DNA from: Nephrocerus scutellatus
Taxonomy: Eukaryota > Arthropoda > Insecta > Diptera > Pipunculidae
Assembly: GCA_947095585.1 (NCBI GenBank)
Contig: OX352765.1
Coordinates: 89,550,965 to 89,614,964, forward strand
Reading direction: 5' to 3'
Length of the DNA: 64,000 nucleotides
A program made the position numbers and the translations under genes. Below the pieces are notes generated by a model, which was not told the origin of the DNA, ran no database searches, and worked only from the letters and a program-made list of their open reading frames with translations. Shown one piece after another: positions 21,972 to 33,577 of the stretch (positions are counted from its first letter, which is position 1; every line of letters starts with the position of its first letter).

Positions 21972-24900
21972 CTGAGAAAAGTAGAAGAAAATCAATAAAA
22001 TTTTGAAGACAATAAGCAACTAAAACGGAAGAGTTTTTAAATGAGGAGTTATCTTATTTTATACTCATATGTTACAATACCTTGGCCATCTCCATTTTTT
22101 TGATATGGTACACATTTTTCAATATATCGTAACAGTGTTGCATTTTTAAAGTACAAAAAATAAGTGTCATTTATTAAGCGTAAGAATCATCATTTTTCAG
22201 GCATTGGTTTGCTATTCTATTTAGAGATACGGAAATTGTGTAGTCCGTTTGTTATTGCAGTTGGTATGTGTGGTATTATGTATTACGTTGTTGCCATGGT
22301 GGCTGAACAAACATGCACTTAATAGCTAAAACGCATATCAGCCCTATAGCCGAGCCTCTCCAGACCCGGTATGCAGGTGTAGTTGACCATTGGTGGTGGA
22401 CCGCAAAGGAGAGCCAAACAATCATCGCTGGGTGGCAGGAGATGATCTTTCATTATGTTGTCGGTGAAATAGCCTTGACTATAAGACCAACCTAGATGTG
22501 GTGGAATGTGGAAGGCATGCAACGGATTAAAAATGTGGCACGAAAACCAACAAGAGGAGACAAATATTATTGTTTTGAAATGGAAGTAAGATATTTTGTC
22601 ATCGCAATGACAGGAAAAAATTAAAAAAAAGAAAATCAATACAAAGCAAACAATAAATAATAAAAACAAGGAAGAGAATATTTTTTAAGAAAATGTAAAC
22701 GAGATTAAAACTAAAAAACAACAAAACATGAAAGCGAAGCAATAATTAAAAAAGGGTTGGCGGCAAGCAAGTTTTTAGAGAAATTTATAAAGTCATCTCA
22801 AACTGAATTAAGAACCAATAACTACTGAGTTTCCGTTTGTTTTATGCCTCTTTCGATTAATTAAAACCTTACCCGAAACCAGACCCAAAATGACAGGGTT
22901 GTTTTCGTGGTTATCGTGGTGAATGCTTTGCAAATAGAACGCCAAACCGAAACCAAATTTGAGAAGAACAACAAACTGAGAAATTAGTCTGCTCGGTCTC
23001 TCTTCGCCATATTGCTGAGTAAACGAAACCTTAGCCGCCGATTGCCGACGGGTAGCAAAGTTACAGTGTCGGTAACAAAACCTTGCAAATAAAACGCAAA
23101 ATCAAACCGTTCCCCGGGTACAGTTTGCAAATGGAACGTCAAACCAAAACCACGAGAGAGAAATGTTAACTATACCCTGCAAAGAGCTGTTTGCCGTTCA
23201 GAATATTAAGAGCTAGAAGGTCAGAAGATATAAAAAAACAGTTTACCGGTAAAAGAAAACAGTCTGGGAGAAGAATCTTTTAGGTGAAAAGTCGAACAGT
23301 CGAACCACAAATGAATATACATCTCGTTGCACATACCGCAAAGACAAAAAGGGTAATCTGATAGCGAATCTCAAATGCATATTGGAGCGATGGAAAGAGC
23401 CCTTTCGTGTTTTCTAAATGACGAGCTAATTTAGGAAGTAGAGCGTCCATCAATGACCAACGCGAGCACTCTATGCTGCTGCCGCAACCAAGCATAGACA
23501 AAGCAAGCAGAGCAATAATTTATTTATTTATTTATAGTATTTATATTTATAGTATATTACATAACGAGCAAGGAAAGTGGAGTTTGTCGTGCGAGTAATT
23601 GTCCGCTATTTTTCACACGACCAACCTGCTAAACAGGTTATGCGCAATGCGAAATTACTCTGGGAATGTGTGTTCGCTGTGACTGCAGTAAATAAAAAAA
23701 GTATTTTATATGTTAACTCACTAGTGTGTATAACGGCTACTTTCGAAGCTAGGTTATAGGTTGTCTAGCTGATCCGAAAGACGTTTTGCTGTCCAACTTT
23801 CAATAAATTTGTTTGTGATCATGTTGTGAATTTGTGAAGATTATTTGAAATGAGGGTCCTCTAGAAGGTCTTTTGTAGGTCTTTTGAAGGTCTTTTGTGG
23901 GTCTGTTGGGGGTCTTTTGTGGGTCTGTTGGGGGTCTTTTAGAGGGCTTTTGTGGGTCGTTTGAGGGTCTTTTGGAAAGTCTTTTGATGATTTTTTGTGG
24001 GTCCTTTGGGGATCCTTTGAGGATCTTTTGTGGGTTTTTTAAAGATGCTTTTATGATTCTTTTCTTGGCCTTTTGGGGGTTATTTGGGGTCTTCTGGGAG
24101 TCTTATGAAGGTCTTTTGGGGGGTATTTTGTGATTCTTTTGAGGTCTTCTTATTATTCTTTTTTTACTTTTGGAGAGTCCTTAGAGGGTCTTTTGGGGAG
24201 TCTTTTGAGGATCTTTTAAAGGTTTTTGTGGGTCCTTCAGGGATCCTTTGAGGATATTTTGTGGGTTTTTTAAAGATGCTTTTATTATTCTTTTGTTGGC
24301 CCTCTGGGGGTCTTCTGGGGATCTCCTGAGAGTCTTTTGGGGAGTATTTAGTTATTCTTTTGAGGAGGTCTTCTTATAATTCTTTTGGGTAGTTTTTAGA
24401 GTCTTTTGGAGGTCTTTTGGGGAGTGTGTTAAAAATTGATTTTATGCCAAAAATTAATACGAGACTCTGATTTAACGGTATGAATAATTCTCTATATGTC
24501 CATCCAGATATTGGCTTACAGCAACGTCATTGGTTAAAACCCTAGAGCTGTATAAGAAGCGCTGCACATTCATCATCATATTTGGCTCTATCCGGATCCG
24601 GCTCCCGCGAAAAATCTCTCCACCGATTCTGATTTTGAGCCGATGTCATTCAGTTTTGTATCCCTAAACTCTAGGAGTCAGAGTCGAGTTGTGGTGGCGG
24701 TCTACCGACACTTGTTCTAACTGGGTGCGAGAGGCTTCATCAGCAAATTATTGCTTGCTGCCTTATCTATGACTTGTTGTCCATTGTCATTGTCTCGTGT
24801 AAGCTATGGGTGCCAATATACTGCCTGAATACTGGCTTCCTACCTATTTTAGCATTCATATCCCCCAGCATGATTTTTACATCATACTGAAGGTAGTCAT

Positions 24901-27031
24901 GGACTTCCCGTTCGACTGATTCAAAGAATTATTTTTCATTATCTGGGGAATCCTCTGTTGGTGCGTTTATGAGGCTTATGTTTTTCAATCTGCCCCGCAC
25001 GCGAAGGGTGCATAGCCGTTCATTTACCGATAACGAGGTTTAATTCTTTTGCTGACTAGAAACAGCACACCGAGCACATGATGTCTTGCATGACAGCTGT
25101 AATATATGTCAATTTCTGATGTTTCTATGACACCATTCCCCGGCCAGAGCATCTCCTGGACTGATGTATGTCTGTTATATATTTAGACAGGGTATCGACC
25201 AGCTGCTGTGCAGCTCGAGCTCTATACATTGAGCGTACGTTCCATGAGAAAATTCCTAAATCGTTTAGCCGTTTTCGATGCCATGGTCGTCGTCGTTCAT
25301 CAGTGTATCCGAGGCTGATTTGGTGTTCCGCAATAAACAATTTTGAAGGGCGAGGTTATTTGCCTTGTGCCAAGGCACTAGCCCGATTATTCAGCCTTTT
25401 CTGTATTGGAGGAAAATTACCGGCGGCCACCACGTGGAGGTTTGATCGCACTTCCACCAGTCAGAGATAGGTACGAGCACTTGCAATTCTGATGCATTTT
25501 GAGCTATTTCCTCTTTTCTGCTGATGGCTAACCGCCTACACATTACTGATAGCAAAACCAAAACCAAGTCTTTGACCAGACTATTAGTCACTTAATTTGA
25601 TAAAAAAAATTACTCTGCAGAGAATTTGAAAACCATAACTCATATGTTTACCTAATTTATTTCTTAAATTTCTTTCTTAATAAGTTTAAATCCAGAACTA
25701 CCACTATTCCTCAGTCGATTGTTACAATATAATTTTGGCGGACAATGGAATTCTGGCTTAATATGACGATGAGCCGCAACGAACAAAAGTTTAAATTGGG
25801 TTTCGCAGTGAGTGACTGTGTAGAAAAAATATCTCTCGCTTATTAAACATTAATTTTTTAATGCTCTACTAAACAGAAGCAAGCAAAATAACCGAAGAAA
25901 GTAATAAAAATGTAAAAACAACACAAAGATTGCACACCTGTTTTAAGGGAAAATTTCTTAAATTTTCTAAACTTAAATAAGAGGAGAATTTAAAATAAAA
26001 ATAAAATGTGTAATTGGATCGATGCCAATTATTAAACTGTCAGCAATTTGTCAAACAAATTAAGTGAAAAATTCATCACACTATATGTATGTTAGTTAGC
26101 CAGCCAAAAGAAAAATAATTAAAAGGTGGATCGGTGGCGAATTCACTGTGTGACTCATTAAATAAAAAAGTGCATCTAATTGTCATAGGCCACTTGTTTG
26201 TTACTCACCTTCGTCAGCCTTGTCAACAGTGTACCACACCTTGAATTGTTCGGGATGCTTCTTGGCCAATTCATCGAGTTCATTACGAAGCAAAATATCA
26301 TTTTCAGTCTGTGGAGAGAAAAAAAACATAATTTTCATTTCAGTTTGCAGAAGAAGAACTCTATGCACACTCACCTGATTTGCATAAATAAGTGCACACT
26401 CAGTTTTATCCGTTGAACTGTTTTTCATAATGTCCCGCACCAACTGAAGCATTGGCGTAATACCAGATCCACCGGCAATCATGTTCACCCGCTTGACAGC
26501 AACTGTCTTTGGTGGATCTTTGCGTAATTTCTTAATCGAGAAACTGCCATTGCCCAAATACTGTAAGCGACCCGATGGTCCGCGAAATGAGATTTTATCG
26601 CCAACTTTCATTGCCTCCAAGTGTTGTGACATTTTACCACCATCGGGGAATTTCGGGTGAACATTCTTAAAGTAGACTTTCACCACTAAATCGACAAATC
26701 CGAGATCATCATCACAAGATATTGGTGTGTACGGCCGAATGACAAGCTCATCATTGATGGTGGCAATCAAATGAATATGCTGACCAACTGGAAGGCCAAG
26801 AATATGCTGATTGGACGGCAGTCCGAAACGAAGACGACGTGTATCATGACTGATTACCTCCTTTTCGATCAATGGCAATTGATACTTGTCATTGGGATCT
26901 TGTAGAGTTTTTAGTTTGGCCGTTTTATTCGGACGAGATGTTACAGATTTTGATGATTTCTTATTCAGGAAATAATGAAACAACACTGCTCCTGTAACGA
27001 CCACAGCAATGCCAGCGACAATTGGAATTAT
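21796..27031 (-). CDS. NADH-cytochrome b5 reductase, alternative terminal exons
   Basis: Minus-strand exons are 27031-26375, 26308-26209 and then one of two last exons. They encode an FAD- and NADH-binding reductase that passes electrons to cytochrome b5 for lipid desaturation and sterol or haem-protein reduction, anchored to the ER or outer mitochondrial membrane. The exon at 27031 opens with a hydrophobic segment [20 protein letters not shown] (membrane anchor). It continues with [24 protein letters not shown], the FAD motif [15 protein letters not shown], and the NADH motif [16 protein letters not shown]. Both last exons contain CGPPPM. About 310 aa are recovered, near family length. The start codon is not secure: TTTGCAG before 27031 looks like an acceptor, so an upstream exon is expected, but an in-frame ATG at 27070 exists. 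It is convergent with CycA. The Drosophila counterpart is probably CG5946 (from memory). Confidence 0.92.
22319..22491 (-). CDS. b5 reductase terminal exon, proximal version
   Basis: Acceptor CTAG just upstream of 22491, the same phase as the distal exon. Encodes [40 protein letters not shown] and the end RADMRFSY, then TAA. Each exon carries its own stop, so a transcript can use only one productively. The CGPPPM core and final aromatic residue are kept, so it looks functional rather than decayed. Confidence 0.88.
22845..23165 (+). repeat. MITE family C copy
   Basis: Starts near TTATGCCTCTTTCGATT. Repeated blocks are ACGCCAAACCGAAACC, AGCAAAGTTACAGTGT and TGCAAATGGAACGTC. Related copies are at 28213-28460 (reversed), 31015-31245 and 47455-47565. 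It lies in the b5 reductase intron. Confidence 0.6.
23850..24430 (+). repeat. G/T-rich degenerate minisatellite
   Basis: About 30 imperfect repeats of a 15-20 bp unit close to GGTCTTTTGNGGGTC, with a higher-order copy: the block around 24000-24060 recurs at about 24235-24295. Strongly strand-asymmetric (G and T on the plus strand). The 78-codon ORF inside is an artefact of the repeat. It lies in an intron of the b5 reductase. Confidence 0.85.
24572..25545 (-). mobile_element. RTE-clade LINE copy in b5 reductase intron
   Basis: Minus strand from 25545: 5' signature TTAGCCATCAGCAGAAAAG, then [12 protein letters not shown] (about 25475-25440), [20 protein letters not shown] and [10 protein letters not shown] (about 25260-25160), the RTE endonuclease start. 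The left end (24572-24612) is the reverse of the ATG-tailed 3' terminus. The middle reverse transcriptase is deleted. Confidence 0.8.
25546..26208. other. b5 reductase intron, nothing further recognised
   Basis: AT-rich intronic sequence with no exon, domain or repeat family member that I can identify. Confidence 0.45.
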
Positions 27032-27348
27032 CTGCAAAGAAAATGATATTGTGGTCAATGAGAGATTCAAGAATTGATTGATTTAACAAAACAAAAATTT
27101 ATTTTAGTATCCGAAAGAATTTTGAGCGCTCTGTTGGGTCATTCGCGATATGATCTGGATCTGGTCTTTAGAGAATGTAGTACTACATATTTGTTCCTTT
27201 AAAAAGCAAAAAAGCACGTATTTCAGGTGCTACGGATTCTCTAAATTGTCCTGATATTAGTATAACGATTAATATCATCCATATGACTAATATCGTCCAT
27301 ATGTCAGCATCATTGACCAAGTGAGGAAATAGTACACTTTGCATGGCA

Positions 27349-27712
27349 AAGGGTTTTTCAATAGGGACATAACAATTTTGTATTTTAATACAAACGAACT
27401 CTTAAAGTTTTGTTATGATCTGTCAATGACAAAACGTCAGTCAAGGATTACGTTTTTATCATTATGAAGTTCACGAACCAGCAAAGTTTGGAAAAATTAC
27501 TCCCGAGTCAATGGTCGCTGTCTCCAACTTTCGGCACAAATAATCGTCCCACCAAGCAGGCTGTGCAGTGCTATAGTGGATTCGATTTGAAATATTCTCT
27601 ATTGAATGTTTCTGCCACAAATATCGTAGCTGTAAGAGCAGCTTCAGTTCAAAATGAGCCAAATCAGTCGATTCCACGCCATTCACCGTATTGTCTGTTT
27701 TTTCAAAACTAA
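27349..27712 (+). mobile_element. Mariner remnant (inverted end and N-terminal HTH)
   Basis: AGGGTTTTTCAATAGGGACA near 27349 resembles the right inverted end of the 5151 mariner. ATG 27464 begins MKFTNQQSLE and continues to NRPTKQAVQ and EPNQSIPR, which resemble the paired-HTH domain of mariner transposases. The rest is missing. Confidence 0.6.
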
Positions 27713-27835
27713 TGCCTATCTATCATTCTTGAGCGGATAAAGGTAAGAATTGAGTCTACACTCAAGAGGCATAAAGCGAGCTTTCGCAGTGGTCGATCGT
27801 GATAGTGATCGATCAACACCCTACGTATCATTTTC

Positions 27836-28212
27836 GATCAGTCTGCTGAGTTTCAGTCACCGTTTTACCTCATCGTGAAGCGAGGATTTCGAGATGGCTT
27901 TTAACCGGGCTAACCAAGAAAACAACCAAGATCACTTCTTGGGAGAGGAATTCCTCTTAAAATAGTTGCTGTTATAAAAGAGTGCTACAACAACGCAAGG
28001 TGCTTCGTTTTGCATAATAGACAGCTCTCCGACTCTTTTAAAGTGTGCGTGGGAGTAAGACAAGGGGATGTTCTATCGCCAATCCATTTTCTACTGGCAA
28101 TAGATGATGTACTGACTGCCACTGTTGGTACAGTAGAGAGACATGATACTCAATGGAGACTGTTTCCAAGGCTTAGCTTCTTGGATTATGCCGATAATTG
28201 TCAGCTGCTTTA
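27836..28212 (+). mobile_element. Non-LTR reverse transcriptase fragment, clade unassigned
   Basis: In-frame pieces: DQSAEFQSPFYL, then GIPLKIVAVIKECYNN, then FKVCVGVRQGDVLSPIHFLL and FLDYADN. The order matches RT motifs 3-5. The YADD box reads YADN, so the second catalytic Asp is lost. It differs from the RTE and LOA copies nearby. Confidence 0.7.
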
Positions 28213-28460
28213 AGATTCCTTTTTCGTCGTTTAGGTTTGACGTTTTATTTGTAAACTATACTCGGACCTCGGGGTTTTTTAACCGACACTGTAACTTTGC
28301 TATCCGTCGGCAATCGACGGGTAATGTTTCGTTTACTCAGCTTGGTTACGGTTTGGCGTTCTATTTGCAAGCATTTACCACGAAAACTATGTCACTTTGA
28401 CAGCTTACCCGTGGAAATGGTTTCGGGTATAGTTTGAGCGAATCGAAAGAGACATAAGTA
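28213..28460 (-). repeat. MITE family C copy, inverted
   Basis: Ends ATCGAAAGAGACATAA, the reverse complement of the opening of the 22845 copy. Contains ACACTGTAACTTTGCT and GGTTTGGCGTTCTATTTGC, reverse complements of the family blocks. Confidence 0.6.
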
Positions 28461-29090
28461 AGAACTAACGCATTAGCCACTTAAACACTTTTCGCTTTAC
28501 CAGTCTATTAACTTTTGATTAGTATTTATTAAACTTTGTTACTTTAGCGAATAGCTACTAGCTAGCTAATTTCTAATTATCAATTAAGCTGTAAAGCGCT
28601 GGAGCAATTATTTATGCTAAAATCATCGGGCATAGAGTATAAACGTGAATAAATAAAACAACTGAGCGACTAGCGGCATTGAAATGAGAAAAAGGTATAA
28701 TACATAAGAGCAAACCACAAAGAAATAACAACATAGTATTTATGTATATAATGTATGAATAATGAGTAAGTGTGTCTATATTACTACTTAATATTCTTAT
28801 GATACCTATACTATAAGAAACAGATCTTATTACATTTTACAGAGCTTCAAATAGATGTTATCGAGTGATAAGTAGTGCGGAGCGTTATCACAAATGCAAA
28901 TCCTTGCAAAAAAAAAAACCTCCTACAAAAGACCCTGGGTTTTTTTAATTGCTTTGATAAAGCTAATGCACTAAAATTGAAGTCCATGAATGCTGACCAT
29001 TGAACAGAATGCTAATAAGTTTAATTGATCAGTAACTAGCCAGTATGACCATTGAGCCCTGCAATTAGCTTGAGAGCACGTTGATGTTAT
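28461..29090. other. No gene recognised
   Basis: AT-rich sequence, several ATAT-like stretches, no coding signature. Confidence 0.4.
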
Positions 29091-29096
29091 GTAATC

Positions 29097-29345
29097 ATTT
29101 ATGTCGTATTTTTTTGTTTTAGAAATCTGCGCCCGAGCTCAGATTTTTTCTCGAAAAAACGAACACGAAAGAACTCTTTTGTTTTTGCATGTGTTGTTGT
29201 TGCAGTTAATGAAAACAGGGGTAAGTCTCCCAAAATATAAAGATCTGTTAGAGGGGAAATCCGATCAACCGTAGATTGGTTTTTTGGAATAAACGAACAA
29301 CTTGACAACCCAAAAATCAAACCGCGCCAGCTTCAATAAAAAAAC
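29097..29345 (+). repeat. MITE family A copy
   Basis: Opens TTATGTCGTATTTTTTTG, with AGAAATCTGCGCCCGAGCTC; the middle has TGTTGTTGTTGCAGTTA and CTCCCAAAATATAAAGATCT; it ends CGAACAACTTGACAACCC and CGCGCCAGC. The ends are imperfect inverted repeats. Confidence 0.7.
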
Positions 29346-29884
29346 AACATTAAAGAATACACAAAATCGTTCTTTAACCTCATTCGGACACCGTTCAATC
29401 AAAGTGCAGTGTTTTAACCATTTGCGGTCCACTTTGCCTCTAGAGTTATAATTTATGACGTCATCATGAATAGCATCAGCCGCTTTCATTTCATTTAAAC
29501 GCATTTTGCAAACTTAAAATAAAAGCAAAAAACTAAAACTCACATCGAAATCTGTCATTTGGTATTAAAATTCTTCTGTTGCAGATTGGTTATAGAAAAG
29601 AAGGTTGTATTGCAATATAATTTAATAAATCAATAATTCCAGACTAATCGCCTTTTTTGAAACACACCGTTACGTTATCACACGATCCCGAACAATGTAG
29701 CAAAAGTAACGCTCTGGATTATAATATTTACGTCGTCTCACAACACACAGCAAAAGCACACAAAAACAGATGAAGCCTCAACGCAAGGTTTTGCTCATTT
29801 CATTAATGATGCTCGTGTTCGCATCGAGTCAACTTGATAAGAACTTTATATACTGAACAGAAAATATATAATAGATAGAATACA
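29346..29884. other. No gene recognised
   Basis: A minus-strand ORF (29504-29265) overlaps the MITE and has no family match that I can name. Confidence 0.35.
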
Positions 29885-30178
29885 ATAGCCGCGTTCGATT
29901 GACCTGAATAGTACAACTATTTACTTTAGTTAATTGAGCGACTCTTTGCATAAATTGCGCTAATGAAGTGAATAGACCGTTCGGTTAGTATTCTTTACTT
30001 CAGAGCATTTGTCAATGTCAATACTCATCTGTAGTAACTACGCGAGCAAAACACCTCTTCACTTCAGTTGCCCAAAATTCGCCTAATTTTTAATTGAAGT
30101 AAAGAACAGTCTCTTCACTTCTCTTACTTTGGATATAACTACTAATTCAGTTAATTCAGTCCAATCGAACACGGCTAT
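29885..30178. repeat. MITE family D, complete copy
   Basis: Left end ATAGCCGCGTTCGATTGACC, right end (reverse complement) ATAGCCGTGTTCGATTGGAC, both continuing TGAAT. A 294-bp non-coding element with inverted ends of about 25 bp. A partial copy is at 9664-9835. I could not identify the target duplication. Confidence 0.75.
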
Positions 30179-30354
30179 GATTGAGAATGTGGTCATATGA
30201 TGCAGATGTTGAGAATGTCGTCTAAAATGTACTATGTTTCCATTAACAATTTATCGAGTTAATACAGGGTTGGCACATTTTAAGAATATGGAAACGCTAA
30301 TTAGATGTTTCTTGCAATCCAAAATAAACTCCACGAGACTAGAGCGGTTGACTT

Positions 30355-30500
30355 GGGGTTTTCTGACATTATATTTGTAAAGAAAAAAACTTAAGAATTA
30401 CAAGATTGTATGGATTTCCAACATAACGAGTAAATTTTTTTTTTGTCAAAATTAAAAATCCTACAATCTTGTAGAAGTCTTTAGTTTTTTCATGTGAGAG
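30355..30500. repeat. MITE family B copy
   Basis: Palindromic small element: ACAAGATTGTATGGATTTCC on one side and CTACAATCTTGTAGAAGTC on the other, with CATGTGAGAGCAC at the right end. Other copies are near 31430, 34265, 46706 and 47083. Confidence 0.6.
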
Positions 30501-31010
30501 CACCCTTACAGTCTTACAGTCACTTACAGTCAAGTTCGATAATCTGTCAGCCACTTTAGAGCGTGGTTAGACAGGTATGGGAATAAAAGTCATGTCCAGC
30601 AAAACAGATAGGTTTTTAGTGAGTTAGAAAGAGAAAACTTGATTCCTCCAAAAATCAACCGAAAGTCATCTACAAAAGATGACACCGAAAGTTATCTACA
30701 CAAAATGACACCACCAAAAGTCATCTTTTGTAGATGAGCAAGCATGAACGTTCTATATGACAAAACAACAATAAATTGAACAAACACACACACAAATGCT
30801 TCGTTATATGTAGCCACAACATATCAGACATATTCATGGAAACATGGTAGCGACTTTTTTTGTCAGATATCTGTCAGATTGGTACATTTTCAGTACATAA
30901 ATGCAGCTAATTCGTTTTATTATTGAGCTACAACAAATGAAATTTGAATACTTTCATGCCGAGTTCAACTTTTTTATATCACTTCTATTTGCATAAACCA
31001 TACCTAAGGA
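30501..31010. other. No gene recognised; short inverted AAAGTCATC/GATGAC motifs
   Basis: Around 30660-30740 the motifs AAAGTCATCTAC and CATCTTTTGTAGATGA repeat in both orientations, giving a potential hairpin. No gene is seen. Confidence 0.35.
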
Positions 31011-31014
31011 GTTT

Positions 31015-31245
31015 TCTTGATCAACGCAGTGAAAATGGAACCAAAACCCGAAATCAAGCAGATTAAACGAAACAATACCCGTTGATTACCGACATGAAGC
31101 AAAGTTACAGTGTTGTTTAAAAAATATGCAAATAAAACACAAAACAAAACTATACCCCAGCTATAGTTTATAAATGAAATGCCAAACTGAAACCACGAGA
31201 AAAATCTTAACCTTCATAGCAAATGAAAAGAGACATTAGTCGTGA
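31015..31245 (+). repeat. MITE family C copy
   Basis: Has AGCAAAGTTACAGTGTTG and GAAACCACGAG as in the 22845 copy, and ends AAAAGAGACATTAG. It is diverged. Confidence 0.55.
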
Positions 31246-33577
31246 GTACAGAAGATTTGAACATTGCTGCTGCGGCTTGTTCCAAAACAATTGCTGTCTT
31301 CCATAAAGCTGGCAAATTAGAAATTATGCTGCTCCCACAATCTAATGGAAAAACTTAATAATTTCAGTTAATGTTATTAAGCTATAAATGAAAACTTATC
31401 ATCCAATGTCTTTGGTTTTGACAAAAATGTTGCTCGTTATATTGGAAATCCATATAATGCTGTAAGTCTTCAGTTTTTCTATTGTGAGAGCTCGCTTACA
31501 ATCAATCTTGTTATATCTTTATATTTTCCGTTGAAATTAAAATTTGCTTTTTGTTTATTTTTTGACAAGCGCATAAAAGTCCAAAAATATTCTGTTTTTT
31601 GTTTGCAATAATTTCTAGTTGTTGGTCCCCCCCACCCCTGTTCGGCAATGAGATAATCCACGCTGTTGAGTTTAAAATGAATGAAATAGCTTGTGGTACC
31701 GGTAAAGGGTGGATGTCACCTGTTCCTGTTGCAAGACTATAAATCGAGTAAAACTTAAAACAGAACAGAACCCAGAAGAGGGAATAGAAAAAATTTTCCA
31801 ACGATTGGATAACAAAATACGGAACACATAAAGCGCTCAGGAAAATGTCAGTGGGTGGGTGTTCGTCATACATATATTAATTTTTAAAATTGTGTAACAA
31901 CTCACATTTGATTGATTTATCATTGTATCAGCACTGAAAATGTATTTTTACACTATTTGTTCCTTGTCTGGCTCACTAAAAACCGTACTGATCCTTTAAA
32001 GTAATGAAATAGCCTTCACAATGTTCTAGAATACAAAAATCGATTTTAATTTTGTTGTCAGTTATGTAATTTGATTTTCTATGCACAGATGAAGTGTCTG
32101 TTGTCTGACTTGTTTCCACCACCCGCTGAGAATGAATAAAATGAGGCGTCACAAAAATTTCCAATAAGGATACGCGCTGACACACAATCGCACGGGACCT
32201 TCAAAAGGTACGGCAGGAAAATTTTGCTCTACCGCGCGCAATAAAAAGAAAAGAGGCAACACAACCACCGCCAAATAGACAACTGAAAATACGAAAGGAA
32301 ATTTTATTTCCTTCAGTAAAATATGCACCTTTTACAAAACATACTAATCAAAAATTGAACACAAATTATGAAAAGTTTTACTTTTGATTTTCGTAATTTT
32401 TAATTTCTATTTTCGTGCAACCACTGGCATCTGCGACACTAGACACTGTCTACGCTGTGTGCCGGTTTCCTTCGATCCTAGAGAACTTTACGATTCGATG
32501 TAAATTCTTTCTGCTATATCGATGATGTAACAAATCTTTTTATACATTTATTATACATACATATTATACATATTTAGGCTATATCGTCTATATTAATTCA
32601 TGACAATGTTCTATGACACACGTTCCTACTCTTACGGCAAAAAAAGCTTACAGTATTAACTATGGTATATAATAAGAAACTCAAAATTAGAAAATGCATT
32701 TATTAAAAGGAATATATTATTGTCAAATATTTGTTTAAAAAAATCATCAAACAAATCTAATTCGATTAAATCCATTTACATAGCAATAGTACATATACGA
32801 CATGGAATATATTAGGGAATTAGGGTTGATTAGTTAAATTTTATATGAAAATTTGACATTGAACTTTTATGTGGATCGTGAAACGTGAATGAAATGTCAT
32901 ACAATTTTTAAAGAAAAGTGTGACCAACCGATTTTGAAATTATACCACAATTTTGAAGCGAACAACAGCTTTGTTCAATTACGTGATCCGAAATATTGAC
33001 GGTTTTTTTTATTTCGGAGTACTCTTGAAATAATTTAACTGTCAGAATTCATATCTGTGTTTTTTTTTTATTCGCCGAGAAATCTTTTTTCTCTGAAGCG
33101 TTTTTTTAATGCTCCCGTAATTCTCGGATATGATCTTTTTTGGCGGCAAATAGGACAATAATTTGAGACAAGTCTTCGCTTTGGAAACAGTCTTAGTTTT
33201 GGGTAGACATAGACATAAATACACATCATTCATTAGAAAGTGTTCCTTTAAATCTTAAATTATAGTGTTTCCATTGAAATAATATATACTATATTTATTC
33301 ATCGAATTATCAATGTGAAAAATAGTTCCTCTTTAATATGAATTATGACTAATGGTATATTTTAATACCTCTTTTTTTTTAAAAAAATCTGACGCAAATT
33401 TTTTATCGAACACGAAAAGCGAGAATCTTTTGTTTACATTGTTTTGTTGCAAGTGTGTGTAGTGCGTTATTCTGAAACGTTATTTTTTTTGTTTTCTTTA
33501 TCCATTTCACAAAACTGTTTCTTCAAAATATATATAAAACTATTAAAATACATTTATTTTTGCAAAAAGAAAAAAAC
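31246..33577. other. Mostly unrecognised; may contain the missing b5 reductase first exon
   Basis: A family B fragment is at about 31430-31505. The block 33008-33140 (GAGTACTC, TCTGAAGCGTTTTTTTA, TTCTCGGATATGATC) recurs inside the family F element at 47888-48012. The minus-strand 5' exon of the b5 reductase should lie between 27.1 and 34.4 kb; the less AT-rich stretch 32180-32500 is a candidate region, but I found no ATG-plus-donor that I would defend. Confidence 0.3.

Noticed and set aside
23897..24133. 78-codon ORF rich in Gly, Leu and Phe
   Set aside because: It is produced by the GT-rich minisatellite and has no start context or homologue.
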